Assembly (NCBI RefSeq): GCF_003054025.1
Contig: NZ_QBKG01000005.1
Coordinates: 62,001 to 126,000, forward strand
DNA from: Capnocytophaga leadbetteri
Lineage (GTDB): Bacteria > Bacteroidota > Bacteroidia > Flavobacteriales > Flavobacteriaceae
Direction of reading: 5' to 3'
Length of the DNA stretch: 64,000 bases
The notes beneath the pieces were generated by a model. It was not told the origin of the DNA and searched no databases. It saw only the letters and a program-made list of their open reading frames with translations. Positions 18,989 to 27,237 of the stretch are shown one piece after another. The translations under genes and the position numbers were made by a program. Numbering within the stretch: position 1 is the first letter of the stretch; the number at the start of each line of letters is the position of its first letter.

Positions 18989-19814
18989 CTACTTTTGATT
19001 GGAGTTGTTTATATAAACTAGTAAAGAGGCTTTTACTTCATCAAGGAAAGGGGTGAGACTTTTTGAACGTCCTTTCATACGATGGAAAACATGGTACTGC
19101 TCTGCTAATTCTACCTTAAAGAGCTTCTCGAAGACTTTGGTAATCTGACTAATAGGGAGTTTTCCATAAGAGATACATCCAACAGAATGTAATCCATAGA
19201 TGAGTTCTACTAGTTGGCTTTTTTTGCCTGTCCACTGAAGATTTAGTGCTTCTAAAAGTAGTTTTTCTTCTTTAACTTCAGTACGAAAAAAAAAGATAAT
19301 CGGAGAGTTCCTTGACAGCCCCTATCTTAGCAACTTCAAAGCTACGACAGGTAGAAAAGGCTCCATCAAAAGAAAACAAATACCCCTCATTGCTTTGAGG
19401 AAGGTAATCATAATTGCGAGTAAAATACTCTACATCGCGATTAGTTCTTCCTAAAGCAATGTAACTAAAGAAATCGGTTGCTTCTAAAGTCTCTGACTCT
19501 TTAAACCATTGGGCTTCTTTGTTTTTTAGAAACTTTTTAGCTGCCTCAGTAGAGAGTAAAGTTGCTTTACTTTCTATCTGGTAAACCTCATTGTAGAAAA
19601 TGAGTCTGCTAACCATTTGAGGTTGTACCTCGCGGAAGAAGTATATCTCTTCTGCTTGGTCAGCAAAACCTCGTTGCAGTACCTCTTCCTTGACCTTCTT
19701 TAAGAGGTCTTTTAGGAATTGTACCATTTCTAAAGATTCTTTAACCACGGCGGATCCATCCAGCGTGATTTGGCGTTCTCTTACAGCCAATTGGTGTAAA
19801 AACACGTTAAACAT
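18989..19814 (-). pseudogene. rteC: RteC-type regulator with a homopolymer frameshift
   Basis: The first frame (19814 to 19278) gives 178 residues with the RteC N-terminal pattern: FFREVQPQMVSRLIFYNEVYQIES and FFSYIALGRTNRDVEYFTR (each split here into shorter known pieces) and STCRSFEVAKIGA. It stops just after a run of nine T (minus strand; A 19286-19294). With eight T the frame continues TEVKEEKLLLEALNLQWTGK, SQLVELIYGLHSVG, ITKVFEKLFKVEL and ends at 18989, a normal RteC length of 274 residues. RteC switches on the excision operon in CTnDOT. This copy would make only the N-terminal domain unless slippage occurs on the run. A homopolymer sequencing error is a real alternative. Confidence 0.8.
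19286..19294. other. Nine-base homopolymer at the rteC frameshift
   Basis: Nine A on the plus strand (nine T in the coding strand). Removing one restores the full RteC frame. It is a typical site for phase-variable slippage, transcriptional slippage or a read error. Confidence 0.8.
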
Positions 19815-19924
19815 GATAAATGTATTTAAATTTGTGCTATATTACGAAAAAACAATGACATACGCAAACTTTATTTTTTTTTCATTTTTTTAAATAGCTA
19901 AATAAAAGATTTACAATTAGCTCC

Positions 19925-19986
19925 ACGCAAACGTGCGCTGCTGCACGGGCTTCTATGGAAGCCCGTGCAGCAGCGCACGTTTGCGT
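19925..19986. repeat. 29-bp perfect inverted repeat with 4-base loop
   Basis: Arms 19925-19953 and 19958-19986 are perfect reverse complements, GC-rich, in AT-rich surroundings between the last accessory gene and ubiE. It is far stronger than needed for a terminator. It could be a bidirectional terminator, a REP-like element, or a mark of the element end. Confidence 0.9.
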
Positions 19987-20004
19987 GTGCAAAGGTAATT
20001 TTTT

Positions 20005-20035
20005 TTGGTTATTTTGTCAAGATGTTGTATCTTTG
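20005..20035 (+). promoter_or_regulatory. Promoter of the ubiE operon
   Basis: TTG (20005-20007), 20 bases, TATCTTTG (20028-20035). It drives ubiE and probably the three following genes. Confidence 0.65.
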
Positions 20036-20185
20036 CACCCAGAAGTTACTGAGAAAATAGGTATAATCAAATGAAATAAGAACCATTACTAAATCGTTAC
20101 CTACTCTTATTGTAATTCCTGTATTTTCTTTATCTTGAAGAGATTATAAATTTAGTTTCAATTTTTGCAAAAAATTACGCATCGT

Positions 20186-20920
20186 ATGTCAGCAAACACA
20201 GTTACTCCTTATGAAAATTCGGCACAAGGCAAAAAACAACAAGTTACTCAAATGTTTAACACCATATCGGGTACGTATGACGGACTAAACCGTGTTATTT
20301 CTTGGGGTTCGGATATAAAATGGCGTAAGTTTGTGGTACAGAAAGTAGCTGAAATACACCCTACAGCTGTATTAGATGTCGCTACGGGTACAGGTGATTT
20401 GGCCATTGCCCTCACTGAAATAAAAGGGGTAAAAATCACTGGGTTAGACATCTCAGAGGGGATGCTGTCGGTAGGGCGCGAAAAGGTAGCAAAGCGCAAT
20501 CTTGCTGACCGCATTACCTTAGTACAAGGCGATAGTGAGCAACTGCCCTTTGCTGATGAGACATTTGATGCTGTAACAGTAGGATTTGGGGTGCGTAACT
20601 TTGAAGATTTAGAAAAAGGACTTTCTGAAATTAGACGTGTGTTAAAACCTAATGGTCGGTTAGTAGTCTTAGAAACCTCAGTGCCTGAGAAGTTCCCTTT
20701 TAGACAGGGATATCATCTGTATACTAACTATGTGATGCCTTTGGTAGGCAAGTTGTTTTCTAAAGACCGATCGGCATACCGATACTTATCTAATTCGGCA
20801 ATACACTTCCCTTACGGAAAGAAATTTCAAGAGATATTAAACAAGGTAGGCTATCAGCAAACTAAGTATTACCCTAAAACTTTGGGTGGGGTTGCTACCA
20901 TTTATATTGCAAATAAATAG
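20186..20920 (+). CDS. ubiE: Demethylmenaquinone methyltransferase
   Basis: A 244-residue SAM-dependent methyltransferase that makes menaquinone from demethylmenaquinone, the last step of menaquinone synthesis. Visible family signs are MFNTISGTYDGLNRVISWG (23-41), SAM motif LDVATGTGDLA (63-73), the acidic loop LDIS, DSEQLPFADETFD and VGFGVRNFEDLEKGL, and a C-terminus ending GGVATIYIANK. I chose the ATG at 20186; the frame is open to a TTG at 20165. Length is normal for the family. PorT follows after 14 bases. The short name menG is equally suitable, as no ubiquinone pathway is expected in this phylum. Confidence 0.95.
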   Translation: MSANTVTPYENSAQGKKQQVTQMFNTISGTYDGLNRVISWGSDIKWRKFVVQKVAEIHPTAVLDVATGTGDLAIALTEIKGVKITGLDISEGMLSVGREKVAKRNLADRITLVQGDSEQLPFADETFDAVTVGFGVRNFEDLEKGLSEIRRVLKPNGRLVVLETSVPEKFPFRQGYHLYTNYVMPLVGKLFSKDRSAYRYLSNSAIHFPYGKKFQEILNKVGYQQTKYYPKTLGGVATIYIANK

Positions 20921-20934
20921 AAAATAAAATAATA

Positions 20935-21657
20935 ATGAATAATAAAAGTCTGAAAAAAACTCTCTTGCTATTGCTTGTTTGTATGGGTGGATTTCACCTC
21001 TATGCTCAGTTTAAACAACCTATGATAAACTTAGAGCATTTTGATGAAAAACGCTTTCAGTGGGGTTATTATTTTGGTGCTAATACTTTTGATTTTAAAA
21101 TCGATTACAAAGAGCTAAATTATAACAACCCACAGCTACAAGAGATACAAAACGAACGAAAAATAGGTTTTAATGTGGGGCTTACAGGACAGGCGAGACT
21201 TATCAAGTATATTGACCTACGTATTGAACCGGGGTTGGTATACAACAAGCGCGTGCTTACTTTCCCCAACTTTACTGAGAGTAGAGATGCCGTACGAGAA
21301 GTGCCTTCTACTTATATCTACATACCTTTGTTACTGAAGTTTAGTGCCGATCGTTGGTATAATGTGAAACCCTATGTAACTGCAGGAGCCTCTATGGTTT
21401 TCAACCTCAGCAGTAATGCTAATCTAACGATAGACAACAGCGATAGAACTTTCCGCTCTACTAAAAACGTATTTTTCTATGAATTCGGCTTTGGGTTCGA
21501 TTTCTATACTCATTATTTTAGGGTATCACCTTCGGTAAGAGCTTTGTTTTCTATCAATAATGAGTTAGTACCTGACTACGACCCTAACAGCCGTTGGACA
21601 GGCAATCTCAATGGCTTAAAAACGAGAGGATTCTTATTCTGTCTTAACTTTGAATAA
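20935..21657 (+). CDS. porT: PorT-type outer-membrane beta-barrel protein (type IX secretion/gliding)
   Basis: A 240-residue protein with a signal peptide (KKTLLLLLVCMGGFHLYA) and a repeating amphipathic beta-strand pattern typical of small porin-like barrels, ending in aromatic FLFCLNFE. The block QWGYYFGANTFDFKI, PGLVYNKR and TYIYIPLLLKFSADRWYNVKPYV fits PorT/SprT, which is needed for type IX secretion and gliding in Bacteroidota. The link to ubiE just upstream is a known flavobacterial gene order, to my recollection. The stop codon lies 1 base before the next ATG. Confidence 0.75.
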   Translation: MNNKSLKKTLLLLLVCMGGFHLYAQFKQPMINLEHFDEKRFQWGYYFGANTFDFKIDYKELNYNNPQLQEIQNERKIGFNVGLTGQARLIKYIDLRIEPGLVYNKRVLTFPNFTESRDAVREVPSTYIYIPLLLKFSADRWYNVKPYVTAGASMVFNLSSNANLTIDNSDRTFRSTKNVFFYEFGFGFDFYTHYFRVSPSVRALFSINNELVPDYDPNSRWTGNLNGLKTRGFLFCLNFE

Positions 21658-21658
21658 T

Positions 21659-22267
21659 ATGATAAAGATACTTATAGCAGTAGGTTTTTGCTTAAGCTTA
21701 GCCTCATACGGACAAAATTTTAGTTACCCTATGGCGAGTCCGCGCCAAGTGATTACACAACAGTTTTCGGTAAGCCAGATTACTGTAGATTATGGTCGCC
21801 CAAGTGTGCGAGGACGTAAAATATTTGGGGAGTTAGTACCCTTTGGCAAAGTATGGCGATTGGGTGCTAATCAGGCTACTAGTATTTCTTTCTTACAGCC
21901 AGTAAAATTTGGAGGAAAGCCTGTAAAAAAAGGTGATTATGCTATCTTTGCAATACCTGAAGCCCACCAATGGACAATTATGCTTAACTACGATGCTAAT
22001 GCGTGGGGCGCTTACAGCTATGACCCTAATGAAAATGCTATAGAATTTACTGTTCCGGTTACACAAACTAAAGATTTGCAAGAATCACTTGAATTTTCGT
22101 TTGAGACCCTCTCTAATGAGAAGCTCAACTTGGTTATCCGCTGGGAATACACCAAAGTAGAGATACCTATTGAGATAGACAAGAAAGAAATTATTGAAAA
22201 AATAGTAGAACAACTGAAAGAAGTAAAGCAATACGAGCGTGATTTAGAGGGTAAAGACGCTAAATAA
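21659..22267 (+). CDS. DUF2911 family exported protein
   Basis: A 202-residue protein from the ATG at 21659; an upstream in-frame TTG (21650) would overlap porT. A signal peptide (MIKILIAVGFCLSLASYGQ) precedes the DUF2911 body: MASPRQVITQQFSVSQITVDYGRPSVRGRKIFG (seen as the pieces ASPRQ, VDYGRPSVRGR), GKVWRLGANQATSI, KKGDYAIFAIP, WTIMLNYDANAWGAY. The function is unknown. It is likely periplasmic. Spacing on both sides (1 and 15 bases) places it in the ubiE operon. Confidence 0.85.
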   Translation: MIKILIAVGFCLSLASYGQNFSYPMASPRQVITQQFSVSQITVDYGRPSVRGRKIFGELVPFGKVWRLGANQATSISFLQPVKFGGKPVKKGDYAIFAIPEAHQWTIMLNYDANAWGAYSYDPNENAIEFTVPVTQTKDLQESLEFSFETLSNEKLNLVIRWEYTKVEIPIEIDKKEIIEKIVEQLKEVKQYERDLEGKDAK

Positions 22268-22282
22268 TAAGGTTTTTAGGTT

Positions 22283-23332
22283 ATGGAAAGAAAGAAAATA
22301 GTTCGCAAATACAGTATTTTTGCTATTCTTATAGCATTTTGGTTCATTTTTAGATACTTTCCTACCTTTACTGAGTGGTTTTATAGTGAAGGTATCTATC
22401 CTTTTATCGCTAAACTACTACATTTAGCCTTTGGATGGGTGCCCTTTTCTATGGGTGATGTGCTCTATACACTTTTCTTTGTGAGTATCATTATTGGTAG
22501 TATGAAGCATTTTAGCAAACTATGGAAAAAACCGCTTTGGACTCTTGATAAAGTAGTTAGCAAAATCATTCGTATTGCATTGGCTTTCTTTATCTTATGG
22601 GGTTTCAACTACTTTAGAATGCCCTTATCGGAGCGGCTTGGTATCAGTACTACTTACACTGAAGCTCAGCTGTATAAGGCTACAGAGGAAGCTATAGTTC
22701 GTGCCAATGGATTGCACCAACAATTAGCCCTCAATGATAGTACTAAGGTAACCTTACCTTTCACCCACGATGAAATTTACCGTATCGCTCACGAAGCCTA
22801 TCCTCTAGAAAAAAATGGTATCACCGATTTTCACGCTATCAAGAGTGTGAAATCATCATTATACAGCAAGTTACTTACTTATATGGGCTATAGTGGCTAC
22901 CTAAATCCTTTTACTAACGAGGCACAAGTAAACCGTAAAATGGTAGGTTATGCTATCCCTGTGACAGCTTGCCACGAGGTAGCCCACCAAATGGGTTATG
23001 CTGCTGAAGAAGAAGCTAATTATTTAGGATATTTGGCAGCTAAGAAGATAGAAAATCCTTATTTCAGATATAGTGCTGCTCTTTTTGCTTTGCGTTATCT
23101 ACTATCAGAAGTTGCAAAAGTTTCTCCTGAAAAATACGACAATTATTACGTGCAAGTACGCAAAGGCATTTTGGAAAATTACAAAGAAGTACGCCTTTTC
23201 TGGCAACAATATAAAAATAAAGCTGAACCTGTATTCAAGTCCAGCTATGATGTTTTTCTGAAAGCCAACAAACAAAGTGCTGGCATTGATAGCTATGATT
23301 TAGTAGTGGGGCTTATCATTAATGATAAATAA
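22283..23332 (+). CDS. DUF3810 integral membrane protein with an HExxH motif
   Basis: A 349-residue protein with about three N-terminal membrane segments (residues about 12-30, 48-75, 92-112) and a large soluble part containing TACHEVAHQMGYAAEEEAN (HEVAH at about 231-235). HExxH followed by Glu-rich E-x-x-A-N is the signature of a zinc metallopeptidase, matching the DUF3810 family. Substrate unknown. It is the last gene of the ubiE operon and converges with the thioredoxin-fold gene, 4 bases apart. Confidence 0.85.
   Translation: MERKKIVRKYSIFAILIAFWFIFRYFPTFTEWFYSEGIYPFIAKLLHLAFGWVPFSMGDVLYTLFFVSIIIGSMKHFSKLWKKPLWTLDKVVSKIIRIALAFFILWGFNYFRMPLSERLGISTTYTEAQLYKATEEAIVRANGLHQQLALNDSTKVTLPFTHDEIYRIAHEAYPLEKNGITDFHAIKSVKSSLYSKLLTYMGYSGYLNPFTNEAQVNRKMVGYAIPVTACHEVAHQMGYAAEEEANYLGYLAAKKIENPYFRYSAALFALRYLLSEVAKVSPEKYDNYYVQVRKGILENYKEVRLFWQQYKNKAEPVFKSSYDVFLKANKQSAGIDSYDLVVGLIINDK
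23313..23328. terminator. 16-bp palindrome at the end of the DUF3810 gene
   Basis: Perfect palindrome of ttatcatt/aatgataa inside the last codons of the DUF3810 gene, followed by a weaker TAACAAA/TTTGTTA pair (23330-23336, 23346-23352). It may serve the two converging genes, which are only 4 bases apart. Confidence 0.35.
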
Positions 23333-23336
23333 CAAA

Positions 23337-23633
23337 CTACAAGAATTTGTTAAGCTCCATTAGTAGTTCTTTACTATCTCTGAAGCCCTCTCCACGCCAA
23401 ATAAGGCTAAAGTTATTGAAGATAATAACTGTAGGCAAAGTGCTTATTTTTAATGCTTTACTAAGTTCCTTATTCCTATTTATCTCTACTTTTACTACCT
23501 TTACGCGGTCTTTGAGTGCAGCTGATACTTCGCGCAATTCGCTGTCCATACGCAATGAGTTTTCTATCCCTTCAGAGTAAAAACAAATAAGTACAGGGGT
23601 ATTCACATTGATGATATCTCCAAATTTTTCCAT
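23337..23633 (-). CDS. Thioredoxin-fold protein lacking the CxxC active site
   Basis: A 98-residue protein from the ATG at 23633; the promoter at 23659-23688 rules out the longer frame to 23669. It follows the thioredoxin outline: a strand VLICFYSEG, a central helix, VKVVKVEINRNKELSKALKI, then the cis-proline loop STLPTVIIF (about 76-84) and a C-terminal helix. The place of WCGPC reads YSEGIENS, so no redox cysteines are present. No signal peptide. It cannot do dithiol exchange; a binding role is possible. Monocistronic. Confidence 0.8.
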   Translation of the reverse strand: MEKFGDIINVNTPVLICFYSEGIENSLRMDSELREVSAALKDRVKVVKVEINRNKELSKALKISTLPTVIIFNNFSLIWRGEGFRDSKELLMELNKFL

Positions 23634-23658
23634 TTTCTTTTTAGTAATAATAATCGCA

Positions 23659-23688
23659 CAAATGTACAACTATTTTTTGAAATACAAA
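23659..23688 (-). promoter_or_regulatory. Promoter of the thioredoxin-fold gene
   Basis: Minus-strand TTTG (23688-23685), 18 bases, then TACATTTG (23666-23659). Supports the ATG at 23633. Confidence 0.6.
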
Positions 23689-23748
23689 CTTTTTTGCTGA
23701 AAATTAGTATTTTGCCGATTATTTAGCTATTTATTAGTTATTTTTTAA

Positions 23749-23778
23749 TTGCTAATTATTAATAGTTTTGTACCTTTG
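23749..23778 (+). promoter_or_regulatory. Promoter of ccsBA, giving an almost leaderless mRNA
   Basis: TTG (23749-23751), 19 bases, TACCTTTG (23771-23778). The start would fall around 23782-23786, one to five bases before the ATG at 23787. Confidence 0.6.
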
Positions 23779-23786
23779 CCCTTGCT

Positions 23787-26501
23787 ATGATACGAAAAAT
23801 ATTTTCTTTTATTTATTCTACTAAGTTGATGGCAGTGCTTTTCATAGGTTATGCTATCGCTATGGCTGCAGGCACTTTCATAGAAAATAGCTACGATATG
23901 GAAGCAGCACGTATTTGGGTGTACAACACTTGGTGGTTTGAAACTATTACGCTGCTTTTTGTCATCAATTTTATAGGAAATATCAAGCGTTTTCAGTTGT
24001 TAAAAAAACAAAATTGGGCAGTGCTTGTGCTCCATTTAGCGTGGATTTTTATCATCATAGGAGCTGGAATTACTCGTTATATTAGCGATGAAGGTACTCT
24101 ATCATTACGCGAAAGCGAAACTACTGACTCTTATCTGTCAGACCGCACTTATATCACAGCAATGGTAGATGGTATATTTGAAGGACAACCGCTGCGAAAA
24201 AAGCAACAAAAGGAAGTGCTCTTCTCAGTACACACGCAAAATCATTACCACTGGACTTCTGATTTCAAAGGGAAACCTTTTGAGATAAAATACATTAGTT
24301 TTTCAGCACCAACCCAAGGAATGAATGCCCTAACATTGGAAATATCATCAGGAGGTGAGCGGCAACAAGTAACTATTATGGGGCGCAAAGGGATGGTACA
24401 TCCACCCATAACGGTAAAACTCAACCAATTGGACTTTCATCTAAGCTATGGGAGTATCTATGTGGCAATGCCTTTCAGTATCAAACTAGATGACTTTATA
24501 GCCGAGAAATACCCAGGTACTGAAAATAGTTATTCGTCTTTCAAAAGCAAAGTGACTATAAGCAGCAAAGATGAGACCTTTGACGAAGATATTTATATGA
24601 ACCACATACTCAACTACAAGGGTTATCGCCTATTTCAATCGTCATTTCACCCAGATGAAAAAGGCACTATCTTATCAGTAAATCACGATTTCTGGGGTAC
24701 ACTTGTTACTTATACAGGCTATATACTACTTTTTGGAGGACTATTAGCTTTTATGTGGGTAGGAAAATCAAGGTTTAAAAGACTCAATCAACAGTTGCGC
24801 ACTCTTCAGCAAAAACGTAGTCTCGCAGTATTGCTGCTATTATTATATAGTGCAGTAGCCTCTGCACAAAATGAGTTACCGGTACCCGACAAGGCACACG
24901 CAGCCAAATTTGGGGCTTTGCTTATTCAAGATGATGGTAGGTTTAAGCCTATCAACACTTTTTCGTCTGAACTGCTCAGAAAATTGAGCAAACACGATAC
25001 TTACAAAGGGATGAATGCCGACCAAGCACTGCTTTCTATGTTGTTAAGCCCGCAAGCGTGGATGCAAGAAGAGATTATATATGTAAAAAAAGCCAATGAT
25101 AGTCTGCATCGCTTTCTGAATGTAGCAGAAGGGCGCAAATGGATTCAACCAAATAACCTATTTGACGCTAAAGGGCAATATAAACTCGCCCCCTTACTAA
25201 ACGACATATATAACACCAATAACCCTAACCAATTTCAGAAAGATTTTAAAGAAGTAGACCAACGTATTAGCTTACTAAACAGAGCATTATATGGTGATAT
25301 TTTTAAAATATTCCCCCTACCCCTCTCTGATAACCACCGTTGGATTTCGCACTTAGACTATGTACGCGACACTCTTTTGATAAGTGACACACAGTATAAA
25401 CAATTTGTCAAAAATGCACTGCCTGCTTATCTTATCTTAGTACGCGAAGGTATAAACACTGGGGACTACAGTCGTGCTGAAAAAGTATTAGACAACATAC
25501 GTTTGCAGCAAAAGTTTTATTCAGCAAAGGTATTGCCTTCGCCTACAAAAGTGGCGGTAGAACTATGGTATAATAAGATAAACATCTTTGAGCAGCTTTT
25601 TCAAGGATATTTATATGTAGGTACACTGCTCTTTATAGTGTTATTACTACAGATTTTCATTCAGCATCGCATTTTCAATCTATTTACTAAAATAGGTATT
25701 TTCATCTTGTGGATTTTCTTCATCGCACACACACTGGGACTGATAGCCCGCTGGTACATATCGGGGCACGCCCCTTTCAGCGATGCTTATGAGAGTATGA
25801 TATATGTAGGGTGGTCGGCTATGGGGGCTGGTTTAGTATTCACAAGACGGTCACCCCTAACGGTAGCCGCTACTGCTTTCGTAACAGCTATGATTCTGAT
25901 GATTGCCCATTGGAATTGGATGGATCCTGCCATCGGCACTCTACAGCCTGTACTAAATAGTTATTGGCTGATGTTACACGTAGCAATAATAGTGGGTAGC
26001 TATGGTCCTTTCACACTGGGTATAATATTGGGTATCATCAATTTAAGTCTGATGATAATAACTACTCGAAAGAATACCGCCAAACTCAATGCTATACAAG
26101 AAGAGCTAACCATAGTAAATGAACTATCACTAACCGTAGGATTGGTAATGCTAACCATTGGCAATTTTTTAGGTGCAATGTGGGCAAATGAGAGCTGGGG
26201 ACGCTACTGGGGGTGGGATCCTAAAGAAACATGGGCACTTATCAGCATAATGATATATGGCTTAGTGATTCACCTACGGCTAATACCGAAAATGCAACAC
26301 CGTTGGGTATTTAACTTTGCCAGTGTAATAGCTTACTTCAGTATACTGATGACCTATTTTGGAGTGAATTTTTACCTCAGCGGCATGCATAGTTATGCTT
26401 CGGGCGAACAAATCATTACCCCTGACTTTGTATATTATGCTGTAGGAGGGGTATGTCTATTAGGAGGTATTTCGGCTTGGAGAGCAAAGCTAATTTGCTA
26501 A
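23787..26501 (+). CDS. Fused cytochrome c biogenesis protein CcsB(ResB)-CcsA
   Basis: A 904-residue membrane protein of the system II cytochrome c synthase, which moves haem across the membrane and attaches it to c-type cytochromes. The N-terminal half is ResB/CcsB-like: membrane helices at about 8-28, 44-62, 74-96, a periplasmic domain, and a helix near 305-325. After a central extracytoplasmic region (about 360-600) the C-terminal third is CcsA-like, with about eight helices and the haem-handling WWD-type motif WGRYWGWDPKETW (about 803-815). Conserved histidines occur around it. Such ccsBA fusions are usual in Bacteroidota and epsilonproteobacteria. No frame damage. Confidence 0.9.
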   Translation: MIRKIFSFIYSTKLMAVLFIGYAIAMAAGTFIENSYDMEAARIWVYNTWWFETITLLFVINFIGNIKRFQLLKKQNWAVLVLHLAWIFIIIGAGITRYISDEGTLSLRESETTDSYLSDRTYITAMVDGIFEGQPLRKKQQKEVLFSVHTQNHYHWTSDFKGKPFEIKYISFSAPTQGMNALTLEISSGGERQQVTIMGRKGMVHPPITVKLNQLDFHLSYGSIYVAMPFSIKLDDFIAEKYPGTENSYSSFKSKVTISSKDETFDEDIYMNHILNYKGYRLFQSSFHPDEKGTILSVNHDFWGTLVTYTGYILLFGGLLAFMWVGKSRFKRLNQQLRTLQQKRSLAVLLLLLYSAVASAQNELPVPDKAHAAKFGALLIQDDGRFKPINTFSSELLRKLSKHDTYKGMNADQALLSMLLSPQAWMQEEIIYVKKANDSLHRFLNVAEGRKWIQPNNLFDAKGQYKLAPLLNDIYNTNNPNQFQKDFKEVDQRISLLNRALYGDIFKIFPLPLSDNHRWISHLDYVRDTLLISDTQYKQFVKNALPAYLILVREGINTGDYSRAEKVLDNIRLQQKFYSAKVLPSPTKVAVELWYNKINIFEQLFQGYLYVGTLLFIVLLLQIFIQHRIFNLFTKIGIFILWIFFIAHTLGLIARWYISGHAPFSDAYESMIYVGWSAMGAGLVFTRRSPLTVAATAFVTAMILMIAHWNWMDPAIGTLQPVLNSYWLMLHVAIIVGSYGPFTLGIILGIINLSLMIITTRKNTAKLNAIQEELTIVNELSLTVGLVMLTIGNFLGAMWANESWGRYWGWDPKETWALISIMIYGLVIHLRLIPKMQHRWVFNFASVIAYFSILMTYFGVNFYLSGMHSYASGEQIITPDFVYYAVGGVCLLGGISAWRAKLIC

Positions 26502-26525
26502 ATTGCCAATTGTTTTTTACCTTTG
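26494..26525 (+). promoter_or_regulatory. Promoter of the marC-kdsA-cca operon
   Basis: TTTG (26494-26497), 20 bases, TACCTTTG (26518-26525), 19 bases before the ATG at 26545. Confidence 0.65.
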
Positions 26526-26544
26526 CGGCAAATTTTAATTTTTT

Positions 26545-27231
26545 ATGAATCTACATTTTGACATCGTGGAGATAGTCTCTGCTACTATGGTACTATTTGC
26601 GGTAATTGATATTATCGGGAGTGTACCTATTATCATCAATCTACGTAAGAAAGCAGGACGCATACAATCCGAAAAAACCGCTATTGTGGCAGGCGTCTTA
26701 TTAGTACTTTTCTTATTTATAGGCAAGCAATTGCTAAATCTATTCGGTGTAACGGTTGAAGCCTTTGCTGTTGCAGGATCTTTCATCTTGTTTTTCTTAG
26801 CCTTAGAAATGATTTTGGGTATCACCTTATACAAAGGTACTACCCCTGAATCTGCCTCTATTATTCCTCTTGCTTTCCCTATAGTAGCGGGGGCTGGCTC
26901 TCTTACTACAGTATTGTCACTCAGAGCTAAATATGAAGTTGAAAATATTATTATGGCTATTATTATCAATATTATAATCGTATATGTGGTACTGAAATCA
27001 TCAGAACGAATAGAGAAATCTTTGGGCAAACAGGGTACTACTGTTGTTCACAACTTCTTTGGAGTGATACTATTAGCCATAGCTGTCAATCTATTTACTA
27101 CCAATATCAAAACAATGTTATTTACTACCGAAACACCCGTACATAACGAGCAAAAAACAACAACACCCAACACTGACCCTAATGACAACAAACAAACTCA
27201 TAACGAGTACTTTTATAACCCTAATATCTAA
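26545..27231 (+). CDS. MarC family integral membrane protein
   Basis: A 228-residue protein with about six hydrophobic segments spread over residues 8-190, including FAVIDIIGSVPIII, GSFILFFLALEMILGI and PLAFPIVAGAGSLTTVLSL. These are the MarC family signatures. The family's substrate is not established; a role in multiple antibiotic resistance was proposed for E. coli MarC and later doubted. The C-terminal 40 residues are polar and rich in Thr and Asn, longer than usual. KdsA follows after 6 bases. Confidence 0.88.
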   Translation: MNLHFDIVEIVSATMVLFAVIDIIGSVPIIINLRKKAGRIQSEKTAIVAGVLLVLFLFIGKQLLNLFGVTVEAFAVAGSFILFFLALEMILGITLYKGTTPESASIIPLAFPIVAGAGSLTTVLSLRAKYEVENIIMAIIINIIIVYVVLKSSERIEKSLGKQGTTVVHNFFGVILLAIAVNLFTTNIKTMLFTTETPVHNEQKTTTPNTDPNDNKQTHNEYFYNPNI

Positions 27232-27237
27232 AACAAA

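Larger units (their letters stand above)
19815..20185. other. Intergenic junction between accessory and core DNA
   Basis: No gene seen in these 371 bases. It holds an A/T-rich leader region for rteC (no clear promoter found), the 29-bp hairpin, and the ubiE promoter with a leader of about 145 bases. No tRNA, integrase or obvious direct-repeat attachment site was recognised. Confidence 0.6.

Noticed and set aside
19003-19277. The stretch after the first rteC frame as an empty spacer
   Set aside because: It encodes the RteC C-terminal domain in the +1 frame, so it belongs to the damaged gene.
19815-20030. ICE attachment site (direct repeat or IntDOT-type core)
   Set aside because: TTTGC-containing stretches occur, but these also occur in ordinary promoters and the other end of the element is not in the window to compare.
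23337-23633. Normal thioredoxin
   Set aside because: No CxxC at the active-site position.
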